Source: Turicibacter bilis (GTDB lineage: Bacteria; Bacillota_I; Bacilli_A; MOL361; Turicibacteraceae). From it: DNA of 64,000 nucleotides. Of the stretch, positions 1 through 7,451 are shown in pieces. The number at the start of each line of letters is the position of its first letter. The stretch's first letter is position 1. The notes beneath the pieces were generated by a model. It worked only from the letters and a program-made list of their open reading frames with translations, had not been told where the DNA came from and searched no databases. Made by a program: the position numbers and the translations under genes. The DNA lies in assembly GCF_024499055.1 (NCBI RefSeq), contig NZ_CP071249.1, positions 1,279,001-1,343,000 on the forward strand, read 5' to 3'.

Positions 1-360
1 TTTATTATCAAAAATGGCACGAACGACATACTCACCATCAAAAATTCGTTTTTCCACTTCAATTCCCTCAAATAACTCTTTTGCATATGATGCTTTTATT
101 TCGACTATTTTATTTTCCTGATCAATTAATCTAATTTTTCGTCTCCCATCAATTTTAATGTCTTCTAACTTCGTTCCTACTTCATAAATAATTTCATTAG
201 CTTTACATTTTTCAATAAATGCTTTAAGTCCTTCAGAGTAGCAATCTTTCACCTCATCTAAAGACGAAGATAAATTCTCTCCAGAGTGAGCTCCGGCACA
301 TACAAATCCAAATTTTTGATCTGGAAAACAAAACTCACAATCACAACATTTCCCTGCCAT
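1..360 (-). CDS. Cys-rich hypothetical protein, 3' end outside the window
   Basis: An ATG at 360 with AGGAGGAG eight bases upstream opens a frame that runs off the left edge without a stop, giving at least 120 codons. The start MAGKCCDCEFCF carries four Cys within eleven residues, followed by FVCAGAH, which suggests metal binding. The rest is a charged, mixed alpha/beta-looking sequence (DIKIDGRRKIRLIDQENKIV). I do not recognise the family. It lies downstream of the toxin-like gene at 842-1612, on the same strand, beyond two hairpin elements. The strong ribosome site makes the reading frame credible; the function is unknown. Confidence 0.6.
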   Translation of the reverse strand, partial: MAGKCCDCEFCFPDQKFGFVCAGAHSGENLSSSLDEVKDCYSEGLKAFIEKCKANEIIYEVGTKLEDIKIDGRRKIRLIDQENKIVEIKASYAKELFEGIEVEKRIFDGEYVVRAIFDNK

Positions 361-535
361 AAATACTCTCCTCCTGATTACCTATAGTTCTATTCTAATT
401 AGATCATTATCTCTCAAAAAATCTTTTATAATCTATATATAGAATCTAATTTTTTCATATTTTATCCAGATATCACATAGAAATAACTTAAACCTATTAT
501 CTGAAAAGTTATTTAAAAATTATGAATTGTCAAAT

Positions 536-599
536 ACAAAAACTACATACCTTGTGAGTATGTAGCTTAGAACCTACTGGTGCTAGACCAATCTTATTA
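536..599 (-). ncRNA. Structured RNA-like element, copy A, with terminator hairpin
   Basis: Read on the minus strand: TAATAAGAT, then a small hairpin TGGT-CTAGC-ACCA, then AGTA, then the stem CTACATAC-tcacaag-GTATGTAG followed by TTTTTG. The second stem plus T-run looks like a Rho-independent terminator. The order of blocks (TAAT.AAGAT, CTAG loop, CCAGTA, ACATAC stem with identical TCACAAG loop, T-run) recurs in copy B at 691-762, while the stems differ in ways that keep pairing. This suggests two related small RNAs or one tandem-repeat RNA. Confidence 0.5.
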
Positions 600-690
600 G
601 TATTATATGCAAATAATAAACATTGGTGTGGTTCTATTTTTATTTTCTCCGATTAATTCTAGCTTATTCAAATACCTTTAAAATTAGAAC

Positions 691-762
691 AAAAAACACA
701 TACCTTGTGAGTATGTGCTCTTACTTTACTGGCGTATGTCTAGACATAGCCTATCTTCATTA
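691..762 (-). ncRNA. Structured RNA-like element, copy B, with terminator hairpin
   Basis: On the minus strand this reads TAATGAAGAT, a hairpin GGC-TATGT-CTAG-ACATA-c-GCC, the shared AGTA, then CACATAC-tcacaag-GTATGTG and TTTTTTG. The CTAG and TCACAAG loops match copy A while the first stem is longer and different in sequence. It lies about 80 bp beyond the stop of the PemK-like gene, after another 8-bp hairpin at 772-799 (ATCAAGAT/ATCTTGAT). It may serve as terminators for that gene, a tandem antitoxin-type RNA, or both. Confidence 0.5.
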
Positions 763-841
763 CTGATTTGTATCAAGATGGTACAAAATCTATCTTGATT
801 AAATTATATTATTTCTCTCAAGTTGTGTCAATCACTAATTA

Positions 842-1612
842 TTACTTTTTAAGTTCTCTTTTTAAATTTGCAAGTTCTAGGTTTATTTGTTTAATCAGTT
901 GTTCTTGATTAGTGATAGTATTTTGTAAATCTGTAATTTCTTTCTCTTTTTGAGCAATAATAGATTTCTGATTAGAAATCACATCTTTTAATTTTTCAAG
1001 TAACTCATCCTTTTTAGGAATATACTTTTTTAAAATAATATTATCAATCTCATTTAAGAGATTTTCTCGCAATTTGAATCGTTTTTTATTAAGTATGCGA
1101 TATTTACTTACGCGAGTTATTTGGTCCACCTGTATTACAGAATCCTTCTTAAATAGATAAAGATTTTTCTTTTTAGTAGTAGTGTTCGATTTTTGAGCAA
1201 ACACTTCAAATTCATGTATAATAGGCTTTCCCGTCGACTTGTCTTTTGTTGCAGCCGTAATAGGAGCTACAATAACCCAATCTTCGTTATTGTCATATAA
1301 GACAACACAAGGATGAGGGTAACGTATTTCAGTTCCAATATTACAAGTTCCTAAATCTACTAAAGAAATAATATCTCCACGGCTATAATTATAATAATTA
1401 TTATTTAACTGCTTATATTCATTTTGTATCCAAAGATCATGAATATGAGCATAATTTACAGTTCGTTCTAAATTACCTTGACTGAGCATTATATTCGTAT
1501 GAGCAAATACATTTTGTATTTCATGCAATGCTTCTATCGAAACAGAGGTAGACTGATTTTTATTGTATTTATTTTTTAGAGTATTTCGTAAATCATTGAT
1601 TAAATAGCTCAT
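842..1612 (-). CDS. PemK/MazF-like toxin with C-terminal coiled coil
   Basis: The protein has 256 residues. Residues about 78-200 resemble the MazF/PemK fold: RGDIISLVDLGTCNIGTEIRY (the usual GDIV...G-S-E...R-P segment), HPCVVLYDN, VIVAPITAATKDK, and late VIQVDQITRVSKYRIL, which matches the conserved strand before the last helix. Family members are sequence-specific endoribonucleases. The N-terminal 75 residues are helical and the last 50 (QKSIIAQKEKEITDLQNTI...) look like a coiled coil, making it longer than a typical MazF of about 115 residues. No small antitoxin ORF lies next to it; instead two terminator-like RNA elements follow. The ribosome site is weak (AGGGG). An alternative is a regulator that kept the fold but lost RNase activity. 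Confidence 0.55.
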   Translation of the reverse strand: MSYLINDLRNTLKNKYNKNQSTSVSIEALHEIQNVFAHTNIMLSQGNLERTVNYAHIHDLWIQNEYKQLNNNYYNYSRGDIISLVDLGTCNIGTEIRYPHPCVVLYDNNEDWVIVAPITAATKDKSTGKPIIHEFEVFAQKSNTTTKKKNLYLFKKDSVIQVDQITRVSKYRILNKKRFKLRENLLNEIDNIILKKYIPKKDELLEKLKDVISNQKSIIAQKEKEITDLQNTITNQEQLIKQINLELANLKRELKK

Positions 1613-1841
1613 TCAAAAACCCCTATAAAAATTATATTTACTACATAGAAATTATTATAACACACATCTTATAGATGATGTTGTGAAGCGAACAAACTTT
1701 CTAAAAAATTCATAAATTTATAGTTTATAATATCGAAAATACTATCCTTATCTAACGCTACTTCCCACTTATGATGTAAGCAGATTCATGTTAGTCACTT
1801 TCTTATAAGATGGCTTTACAACTAATTTAATCTCACCTTAA

Positions 1842-1863
1842 AAGCCACCCATTCGGGGTGGCT
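1842..1863 (-). terminator. Rho-independent terminator of a lost glmM copy
   Basis: The stem AGCCACCC / GGGTGGCT with a five-base loop is followed on the minus strand by TTTT. It comes directly after the 12-codon glmM tail at 1870-1908. Confidence 0.65.
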
Positions 1864-1869
1864 CTCGAC

Positions 1870-1908
1870 TTATTTCATCTCTTTTTCAACGACTTCTAAT
1901 AATCGACG
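1870..1908 (-). pseudogene. 3'-terminal remnant of a second glmM
   Basis: On the minus strand the last 13 codons read RRLLEVVEKEMK-stop. They match the end of the glmM at 4540 (SRLLEVVEKELA-stop), including a 23-nt identical stretch, but differ at the very C-terminus. A terminator follows at once. Nothing of the rest of the gene is present; upstream the sequence switches to a dispersed hairpin repeat. The simplest reading is that another glmM allele stood here and was removed up to this point. Confidence 0.6.
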
Positions 1909-1914
1909 TAAGCA

Positions 1915-2012
1915 TGTAATAATAGCACGGATATAAAAATAGCTACCAATTCTGAAAACTATAAATACAGTGTTGGTAGCTATTATTTTATATTGTTACT
2001 GACAAAGTTCTT
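1915..2012. repeat. Dispersed hairpin repeat, copy 1
   Basis: About 100 bp centred on AATAGCTACCAA ... TTGGTAGCTATT, flanked by TAATAATAGCACG and TTACTGACAAAG. A diverged copy lies at 34290-34395. It abuts the glmM tail, so it may be the footprint of a mobile element or the junction of a rearrangement. The remaining 1613-2105 interval shows no credible gene. A further hairpin, CTGGATTT/AAATCCAG near 2050-2073, sits just after ptuB. Confidence 0.5.
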
Positions 2013-2105
2013 GGACTGTTTTAGCCCATGGCAAAACCCCTACCAGTATGTCTGGATTTCTAATAAAATCCAGATTTTGTAGCTTTTCAAATAAATAATT
2101 CAGGA

Positions 2106-2750
2106 TTAAGAAATTCCTTTACTTTTTAATTTTTTATTGATGTAATGTAAAATAATTCCTACATACTCTGTGTATTTGCCTTCCTGATTTAATTTTTCAA
2201 ACTTGTCCTTAGATTTTAATAAGTAAGGTATAGTATCTTTTCCTCCTTTTCCTTCATGGTATAAATGTTTCTTAAATTCATCTAGTACCGCTTTTCTATT
2301 AGTAACTAAATATCCGTGATAACAATTTAAATTCAAGTGTACATTTAAATCGTTATCAATTCTAGAATCACTAGATTTAATAATTCCTTGAGGAGTATAA
2401 CTAATAGTTTCAATATGCGTACTATTTTGAGGGTTCAAGTACAGGGTAGCGTTTTGTTTTTTCGTATCACATGTCGCTAAATGACTAGGAGATCCTTCAT
2501 TTCCTCTACAAACAATCATTAAATTAGAGTATTGTAATTGATTAGTACTATTTCTAGGTTGATAATGTTCAATCTTAGTATCTTTATAATCATTAATACG
2601 CTTCATACAATAAGCACAGATATAGCCCTGCTCTTTTAACAACTCAGTCCTTAATGAATCCTTATCTGCAGTCGATAATTCTTCAAAAATAGATTCTTTT
2701 CTATATTTTTTTAAGAATGCAGGAACAGGCCCCTTTTTTATCTCAATCAT
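2106..2750 (-). CDS. ptuB: Septu system HNH nuclease PtuB
   Basis: The protein has 214 residues with an HNH/RecB-associated nuclease arrangement: YICAYCMKRI (CxxC), then KIEHYQPRN (the H of the first HNH triad), then the N-rich NLMIVCRGNEG with further Cys and LATCDTKK. PtuB is the effector nuclease of the two-gene Septu anti-phage system. The ATG is seven bases after the ptuA stop, with GGGGAG in the junction, so the two genes are translationally linked. The N-terminal MIEIKKGPVPAFLKKYRKE motif is typical of this family. The function is assigned from motifs plus partner. Confidence 0.8.
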   Translation of the reverse strand: MIEIKKGPVPAFLKKYRKESIFEELSTADKDSLRTELLKEQGYICAYCMKRINDYKDTKIEHYQPRNSTNQLQYSNLMIVCRGNEGSPSHLATCDTKKQNATLYLNPQNSTHIETISYTPQGIIKSSDSRIDNDLNVHLNLNCYHGYLVTNRKAVLDEFKKHLYHEGKGGKDTIPYLLKSKDKFEKLNQEGKYTEYVGIILHYINKKLKSKGIS

Positions 2751-2757
2751 TTCTCCC

Positions 2758-4044
2758 CTACATCTCCTCTAATTCTAACGTAATCTTCGAACTTATGACT
2801 TCTTCATCATTACTTCCAAGAATATCTTCTAACTCATTCAGTATTTTTCGTGCATCCTCTAGTTTTGATTCTTCAATATAATCAGAAAAAGATTTCAATT
2901 TATCTAATATCTCTTTTGGCCTACTTTCTACAAGCATAATTTCTCTTAAAATCGAATCTACATCCCTTCCATATGTTTTATTCATAGGGGGATAAACTTG
3001 ATGATTATTCAACATGAGAATATTCTCTCTAGGTACATGACTTAAAACACTTGGGGAATGAGTGGTAAATAAAAATTGTACATTAGGGAAGATTTCTCTC
3101 AAATCATGAATAATTTTTTTTTGCCATGCAGGATGTAAGTGCATATCAATTTCATCAATTAAAATAATTCCTGGGGTTTCATTCACCTTCTCTAAAAGTT
3201 GAGGATTTAATAGTGCCATACGATAAGCAATATCAGCTACGACTCCAAGTATACCTTTAATCCCGTCACTCAACAAACGAGTGGGAAGAATCTCTCTACT
3301 TCCGTCCTTTCTCTCCATATAAATTTCTAAATCCTTTGTCTTCACATTAAACCTAAATTCAACATCTTCTAAATCTAGGCCAATACTTTGATAACATCTT
3401 TTCAAAGCGTCTTTTACCGCTTCTAATTCCGCTATCTTACTTCCTTCTTGTAATTGAAGATAGGTCATTTCCTCAAACCATTTTAACATTAGTTTTTCAT
3501 TAGCAGCTGCAGATAAACAATCTATATACCCATTCTGTCTTGCTAACCTTATAGCTGTATCTTTATTTTTTTTTTGTTTTTTTTGCATCCATAACCGTGC
3601 GGTTCCGTAATAAGAGACAATTGGTAAAATAATATTTTGATTTCCATGCATTAATTCTTCATTAAGTTGCAAAGCATAATTTTTTATTTGCTTTGTTCCG
3701 CTAACCGTCGTATTTCCACCTTGTCTATTTAAACTTCTAACCCAGAAAACGTTATCTCCATCAATATTTGCTCCCATTTCAATTGAAACAGGAAACTGTT
3801 GTTGGGGATCAATTCTGCTTCCAACTTCATAATACTTATAGTGAGCATCTTCATTATGAATACTATTCCCAGAAATATTACTAAATTCTGCAATATAACT
3901 TCCTAACCCTATAGAAATAGCTTCTAAAATAGAGCTTTTTCCAGCTCCATTTACGCCAACTAAAACAGTATAATCCTCATTAAAATCTATTTTTAACTCT
4001 TCAAAACATCTAAAATTCTTTATCTTAAGACTCTTTACTTTCAT
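2758..4044 (-). CDS. ptuA: Septu system ATPase PtuA
   Basis: An AAA15/RecF-like ATPase. The N-terminus KVKSLKIKNFRCFEELKIDF leads into the Walker A motif GVNGAGKSS at about residue 40. A signature-like LLSDGIKGILGVVADIA and Walker B GIILIDEIDMHLHP follow, then the switch THSPSVLSH. With a PtuB-type HNH gene immediately downstream this is the ATPase half of type I Septu, which restricts phage by nucleic-acid cleavage. I place the start at the ATG at 4044 because GGAG precedes it by seven bases; an in-frame TTG four codons upstream lacks such spacing. The length of about 428 residues is normal. Confidence 0.82.
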   Translation of the reverse strand: MKVKSLKIKNFRCFEELKIDFNEDYTVLVGVNGAGKSSILEAISIGLGSYIAEFSNISGNSIHNEDAHYKYYEVGSRIDPQQQFPVSIEMGANIDGDNVFWVRSLNRQGGNTTVSGTKQIKNYALQLNEELMHGNQNIILPIVSYYGTARLWMQKKQKKNKDTAIRLARQNGYIDCLSAAANEKLMLKWFEEMTYLQLQEGSKIAELEAVKDALKRCYQSIGLDLEDVEFRFNVKTKDLEIYMERKDGSREILPTRLLSDGIKGILGVVADIAYRMALLNPQLLEKVNETPGIILIDEIDMHLHPAWQKKIIHDLREIFPNVQFLFTTHSPSVLSHVPRENILMLNNHQVYPPMNKTYGRDVDSILREIMLVESRPKEILDKLKSFSDYIEESKLEDARKILNELEDILGSNDEEVISSKITLELEEM

Positions 4045-4492
4045 CAAACTCTCCAACTTTCCATTTCAAACTATTTCTAACATATCATTTCGATTCTAAA
4101 TATATCAGCAAATATATTATTGGAATTTATTACATTTCTATATTCAATAATACTTCGATTAAATTATCCTAATTAAGAAATAAATAATCAACCTTTCATA
4201 ATCGTTAGCTATTCTTTAAGTATCTACTTAATTGTAACCTATTCAAAGAGACAGGTCGATATAAAATTCTTTTTTCTATCTATTTTCTGACATAAAAAAT
4301 CGACCACAAACTTTAAGCTATAACATAGCCTAAAATTAATGATCGATATAGACACCTTTATATTATCTGTTAACCTTTAACACCATCTGTACACGTGAAA
4401 AGTTGACAGAATTGAATAATCTAAAAACTTAGAGAGAGTAAAAATCTTATCCATAAGCACGTACTATTACAATCTGTCAATCAGAGAAACTT
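4045..4492. other. Gene-free stretch between ptuA and glmM
   Basis: I see no credible ORF. There is a loose inverted pair GGTCGAT / ATCGACC at about 4254-4303 and an ATCGAT-containing block next to it, which could be insertion-sequence debris. The ptuA promoter must lie here, but no convincing -35/-10 pair stands out. Confidence 0.3.
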
Positions 4493-4523
4493 AAAAAGCA
4501 AAACACCTAAAAGTGGTCTGCTC
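4493..4523 (-). terminator. Terminator after glmM
   Basis: On the minus strand an imperfect stem GCAGACCAC / GGTGTTTTGC with a short loop is followed by TTTTT, 17 bases past the glmM stop. Confidence 0.55.
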
Positions 4524-4539
4524 CTTAATATCCACTCAA

Positions 4540-4881
4540 CTAAGCTAACTCTTTTTCAACGACTTCTAATAAACGACTCACGTAGCTTTCACATAATTTT
4601 TCTGTTTGTGCTTCGACCATGACACGAACGAGTGGTTCTGTTCCAGATGGACGAACTAAGACTCGACCTTTACCGTTCATTTCGGCTTCAATGTTTACGA
4701 TTTCTTCTAAAATCTTAACATTCGTCATCATGGCCATTTTATCTTCTACACGTAAGTTTTTCAGTAATTGAGGGTACTTCGGCATTTCTTTTGCAAGCTC
4801 AGCTAATGATTGCCCTTTTTCAACCACGATGTTTGCTAATTGCACGGCACTTAACATTCCATCTCCTGTTGTTCCATGATC
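4540..4881 (-). pseudogene. glmM: glmM segment 7 (C-terminal domain)
   Basis: Encodes DHGTTGDGMLSAVQ... to the stop: 113 residues with the phosphate-binding loop RPSGTEPLVRVMVE. An internal ATG at 4857 could be called as a 105-residue ORF, but there is no ribosome site and the homology continues upstream to the family B element at 4882. Confidence 0.85.
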
Positions 4882-5002
4882 TGTTATGAGTAGATCAATA
4901 TTTTACATTCTACACATCATGATTAAACACTTCATTCCTTTTAAATGAAGACTAACTATAGAATCCGTAACATTTTTGTTCCAAAAATGACGGATACTAA
5001 CA
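4882..5002 (-). repeat. Family B interrupting element, copy B2 (121 nt)
   Basis: Splits ATC TTC TTA | GAT CAT GGA (HLIFL-DHGT) precisely between codons. On the minus strand it begins TGTTAG and ends ATAACA. A 5' hairpin pairs AG-ATCCGT with ACGGAT-CT and ATTTTT with AAAAAT. The rest holds weaker hairpins CTTCATT/AATGAAG and GTAGA/TCTAC. The second codon read into the element is TAG. Confidence 0.85.
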
Positions 5003-5041
5003 TAAGAAGATTAAGTGTCCTGATTGTTCTCCACCAAAGTT

Positions 5042-5099
5042 ACACCACATGGGTGTCAAGTTGTTCTAATTTTCATCTAGTGAAAATAGAACAACTATG
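5042..5099 (-). repeat. Family A interrupting element, copy A4 (58 nt)
   Basis: Splits GGC TAT | AAC TTT (GNGY-NFGG) at a codon boundary. Hairpin 1 is AGTTGTTCTA / TAGAACAACT with inner stem TTTTC/GAAAA; hairpin 2 is ACACC-catgt-GGTGT. It has the best-paired stems of the four copies. Confidence 0.88.
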
Positions 5100-5123
5100 A
5101 TAGCCATTACCTAACATTTCTTC

Positions 5124-5247
5124 TGTTTTAAATAATGTTTGGATTTTTATATAATCTTCATCAGAAATAAACACTATCTCTTCTGTTAACTAAACCAACT
5201 ATAGTCGCAGTAAAATTTTCGTTCCACAAAAATTACGGCGACTAACA
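5124..5247 (-). repeat. Family B interrupting element, copy B1 (124 nt)
   Basis: Splits TAT GTG TTA | GAA GAA ATG (RYVL-EEM). It begins TGTTAG and ends AAAACA. The 5' hairpin pairs AGTCGC with GCGACT and GTAA with TTAC; a later stem CAGAA/TTTCTG is less certain. Only a 24-nt coding island separates it from A4. Confidence 0.85.
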
Positions 5248-5313
5248 TAACACATAACGGTCTCCAACTTTTGTTTGAACACTCTGTAATCCATGCGCTT
5301 CAACAGCATTGTA

Positions 5314-5371
5314 GCACCGCAAGGGTATCAAGTTATTCTAGCTTTCATAAAACGAAAGTAGAATAGCTATG
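5314..5371 (-). repeat. Family A interrupting element, copy A3 (58 nt)
   Basis: Splits TTA GGA TTT | TAC AAT GCT (LGF-YNA). Hairpin 1 is AGCTATTCTA / TAGAATAACT with inner stem CTTTC/GAAAG; hairpin 2 is ACC-cttgc-GGT. A TGA falls in frame within the element. Confidence 0.88.
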
Positions 5372-5530
5372 AAATCCTAAGTTACTCATCACGGTTGAAA
5401 CAACTGTTCCATGATTCAATAACCCTTTTTCATTTAAGTAACGCCCGACAATGAACATGATGTAATCTCCATCGATGATGGCTCCTGTATGATCAACCGC
5501 AATTAAACGGTCAGCATCGCCATCAAAAGC

Positions 5531-5588
5531 GCACCACAAGGGCATCAAGTTGTTCTAGCCTTCATACAGTAAAGGCAGAACAGCTATG
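5531..5588 (-). repeat. Family A interrupting element, copy A2 (58 nt)
   Basis: Splits TTA GGA TTT | GCT TTT GAT (LGF-AFDGD), just before the metal-binding DGDADR loop. Hairpin 1 is AGCTGTTCTG / TAGAACAACT with inner stem CCTT/AAGG; hairpin 2 is GCC-cttgt-GGT. The coding context TTAGGATTT is the same as for A3. Confidence 0.88.
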
Positions 5589-5748
5589 AAATCCTAAATG
5601 CGCTTCCTGCTTCACAACTTCCGTAGCTAACATTTCTGGATGAGTTGATCCACATGATTCATTAATATTAACTCCATCTGGTTGATGATAAATACTAACG
5701 ACTTCTGCGCCTAAGTCTTTAAATAGCTGAGGAGCTAATGTGGAACTT

Positions 5749-5806
5749 GCACCGAAAGGCACTAAGTTATTCTAGACACTCTCTTTGTTCGTGTAGAATA
5801 GCTATT
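5749..5806 (-). repeat. Family A interrupting element, copy A1 (58 nt)
   Basis: Splits GGG GC | A AGT TCC (NGA-SS), the only family A copy inside a codon. It is the most divergent copy: outer stem AGCTATTCTA / TAGAATAACT, inner stem CAC/GTG, hairpin 2 TGCC/GGT. It is still exactly 58 nt long. Confidence 0.85.
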
Positions 5807-6354
5807 GCCCCATTGGCACAATCTAAGACAACTTTTAATCCTGTTAATTTGTTAGAAATCGTCGTTTCTAAATGTTCAACGTATTCTTTAGCACCTAGAT
5901 GATAGTCTTCGACACGACCGATTTCGCCTCCAACTGGGCGTGGTAATTCATCCATCACATCCAGTAAAGCTTCAATTTCTTCTTCCTGGGCATCACTTAA
6001 TTTATACCCATTATGACTAAAGATTTTGATTCCGTTATCTTGCACAGGGTTATGTGAGGCAGAAATCATGATTCCAGCTTGAACATCTAAGTTTTTCGTT
6101 AAATAAGCCACTCCCGGTGTTGTAATGACACCAAGTTTTAACACATCAACTCCTGATGAAATCAGACCAGCCATTAAGGCCGACTCTAACATTTCACCTG
6201 AAATACGAGTATCTCGCCCAATCAATACTTTCGGACGTTCACATAAACTTTTTAATTGATACCCTAAAATACGTCCTAACTTTAAAGTGAATTCAGGTGT
6301 TAACTCTGTATTGGCAACACCACGAACTCCATCTGTTCCAAAATATTTTCCCAT
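5807..6354 (-). pseudogene. glmM: glmM segment 1 (N-terminal half)
   Basis: [12 protein letters not shown] starts at an ATG 37 bp after the glmS stop, with AGGAT about seven bases upstream. It carries the catalytic serine loop SASHNP and runs to VVLDCANG before element A1. Read without removing A1, translation ends 12 residues later. Confidence 0.85.
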
Positions 6355-6391
6355 ATCTTTATCCTCTATCCTTTTAATCTATCTAATTCTA

Positions 6392-7363
6392 CTATTCCAC
6401 CGTCACTGACTTCGCTAAGTTACGTGGTTTATCGATATCGAATCCACGATGTAACGCTGCATAGTAAGAAATTAATTGAGTTGGAACTACTGTTACTAAT
6501 GGTGTTAATAATGGATGAACATCATCAATCACAATTTGATCCGTTTCAGAACTTAATGAACGTAATGAAATAATCACAGTATTAGCTCCACGCGCTTTAA
6601 CTTCTTTTACATTTGAACGTGTATTTAAATTCACTGATTCTTGAGAAACAATCGCAATCACTGGTGTTCCTTTTTCAATTAAGGCAATCGTTCCATGCTT
6701 TAACTCACCAGCTGCGAATCCTTCTGTTTGAATATAAGAAATTTCTTTTAATTTTAACGCCGCTTCTAAGGCCACATAGTAATCCACATGGCGCCCGATA
6801 TAGAAACAGTTACGTTGTGTTAAATAATCTTTCGCAATGGCATCGTATTGCTCTTTATGGTCTGTAATACTTTCCATCACATTAGCAACGATCGCTAATT
6901 CACGAGATAAATCTAAATCTGTTTTTCCAGCCACTTTAGCTGCTAAAACGGCTTGAACCGCAACTTGAGCTGTGTAAGCTTTTGTTGAAGCTACTGCAAT
7001 CTCAGGTCCTGCATATAATAATAACGTGTGATCCGCTTCACGAGATAACGTTAAACCTGGTACGTTTGTAATCGTTAATGATGGATATCCTAATTGTTTA
7101 ATTTTAACTAATACGGCACGGCTATCTGCGGTTTCTCCTGATTGAGAAATGAAGATGAATAATGGTTTTTTACTAATCACTGGTGTATTATAAACGAACT
7201 CTGATGAAATGTGAACTTCAGTTGGAATTCCAGCTAATTGTTCAAACATTTGCTTTCCAACGAATCCAGCATGCATACTCGTTCCTGCTGCAATGATATA
7301 TAAACGATCCGCTTCCTTCACGGCCTTCACGATTTCTTGATCAATTTTAATGTCCCCATCTTC
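6392..7363 (-). pseudogene. glmS: glmS segment 3 (sugar isomerase domains)
   Basis: Starts [24 protein letters not shown] and covers both SIS domains to the stop. An ATG-like codon at 7330 would give a 312-residue ORF, but homology continues upstream to GAA at 7363, where the frame joins ...RRIVEQYF of segment 2. Confidence 0.8.
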
Positions 7364-7451
7364 GAAGTGTTTATAGTATTCTAATAATTAACAGGGATGC
7401 ATTTGAAAAGTTAACATCTCTTTTGTAAAATTATCCATATCAACTAGAGAT

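Larger units (their letters stand above)
4540..6354 (-). pseudogene. glmM: glmM interrupted by six short elements (full-length when removed)
   Basis: Phosphoglucosamine mutase converts glucosamine-6-P to glucosamine-1-P. Seven coding segments (6354-5807, 5748-5589, 5530-5372, 5313-5248, 5123-5100, 5041-5003, 4881-4540) have lengths 548, 160, 159, 66, 24, 39 and 342 nt. Their sum, 1338 nt, is exactly 446 codons including the stop, all in one frame. All family motifs are intact: [19 protein letters not shown] (phosphoserine loop), AFDGDADR (metal site), GGEQSGH (sugar loop) and RPSGTEPLVRVMVE (phosphate loop). The 445-residue length fits the family norm of about 450. As DNA the frame is broken six times, with early stops in every insert. 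It may be a pseudogene or a gene whose inserts are removed or skipped; the absence of any other lesion argues for recent or ongoing function. It lies 37 bp after glmS. Confidence 0.9.

Noticed and set aside
5345-5762. Separate small proteins starting inside glmM (about 66 residues each)
   Set aside because: Their starts and ends lie inside the hairpin elements, they lack ribosome sites, and their middles are consecutive GlmM segments.
4882-5806. Repeated hairpins in glmM as a CRISPR array
   Set aside because: Spacing is irregular, the sequence between repeats is conserved GlmM coding sequence, and repeats belong to two families of different length. No cas genes are near.
4882-5806. Ribosome bypassing with matched take-off and landing codons, as in T4 gene 60
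   Set aside because: The codon before each insert (TTT, TAT, TTA) is not repeated at the insert's end (TGC, TGT, ACA), so classical codon matching fails. An unusual bypass is not excluded. Only the 42-nt glmS insert has TTC at both edges.
6613-6867. Plus-strand ORF inside glmS
   Set aside because: It is antisense to conserved SIS-domain codons and has no ribosome site.
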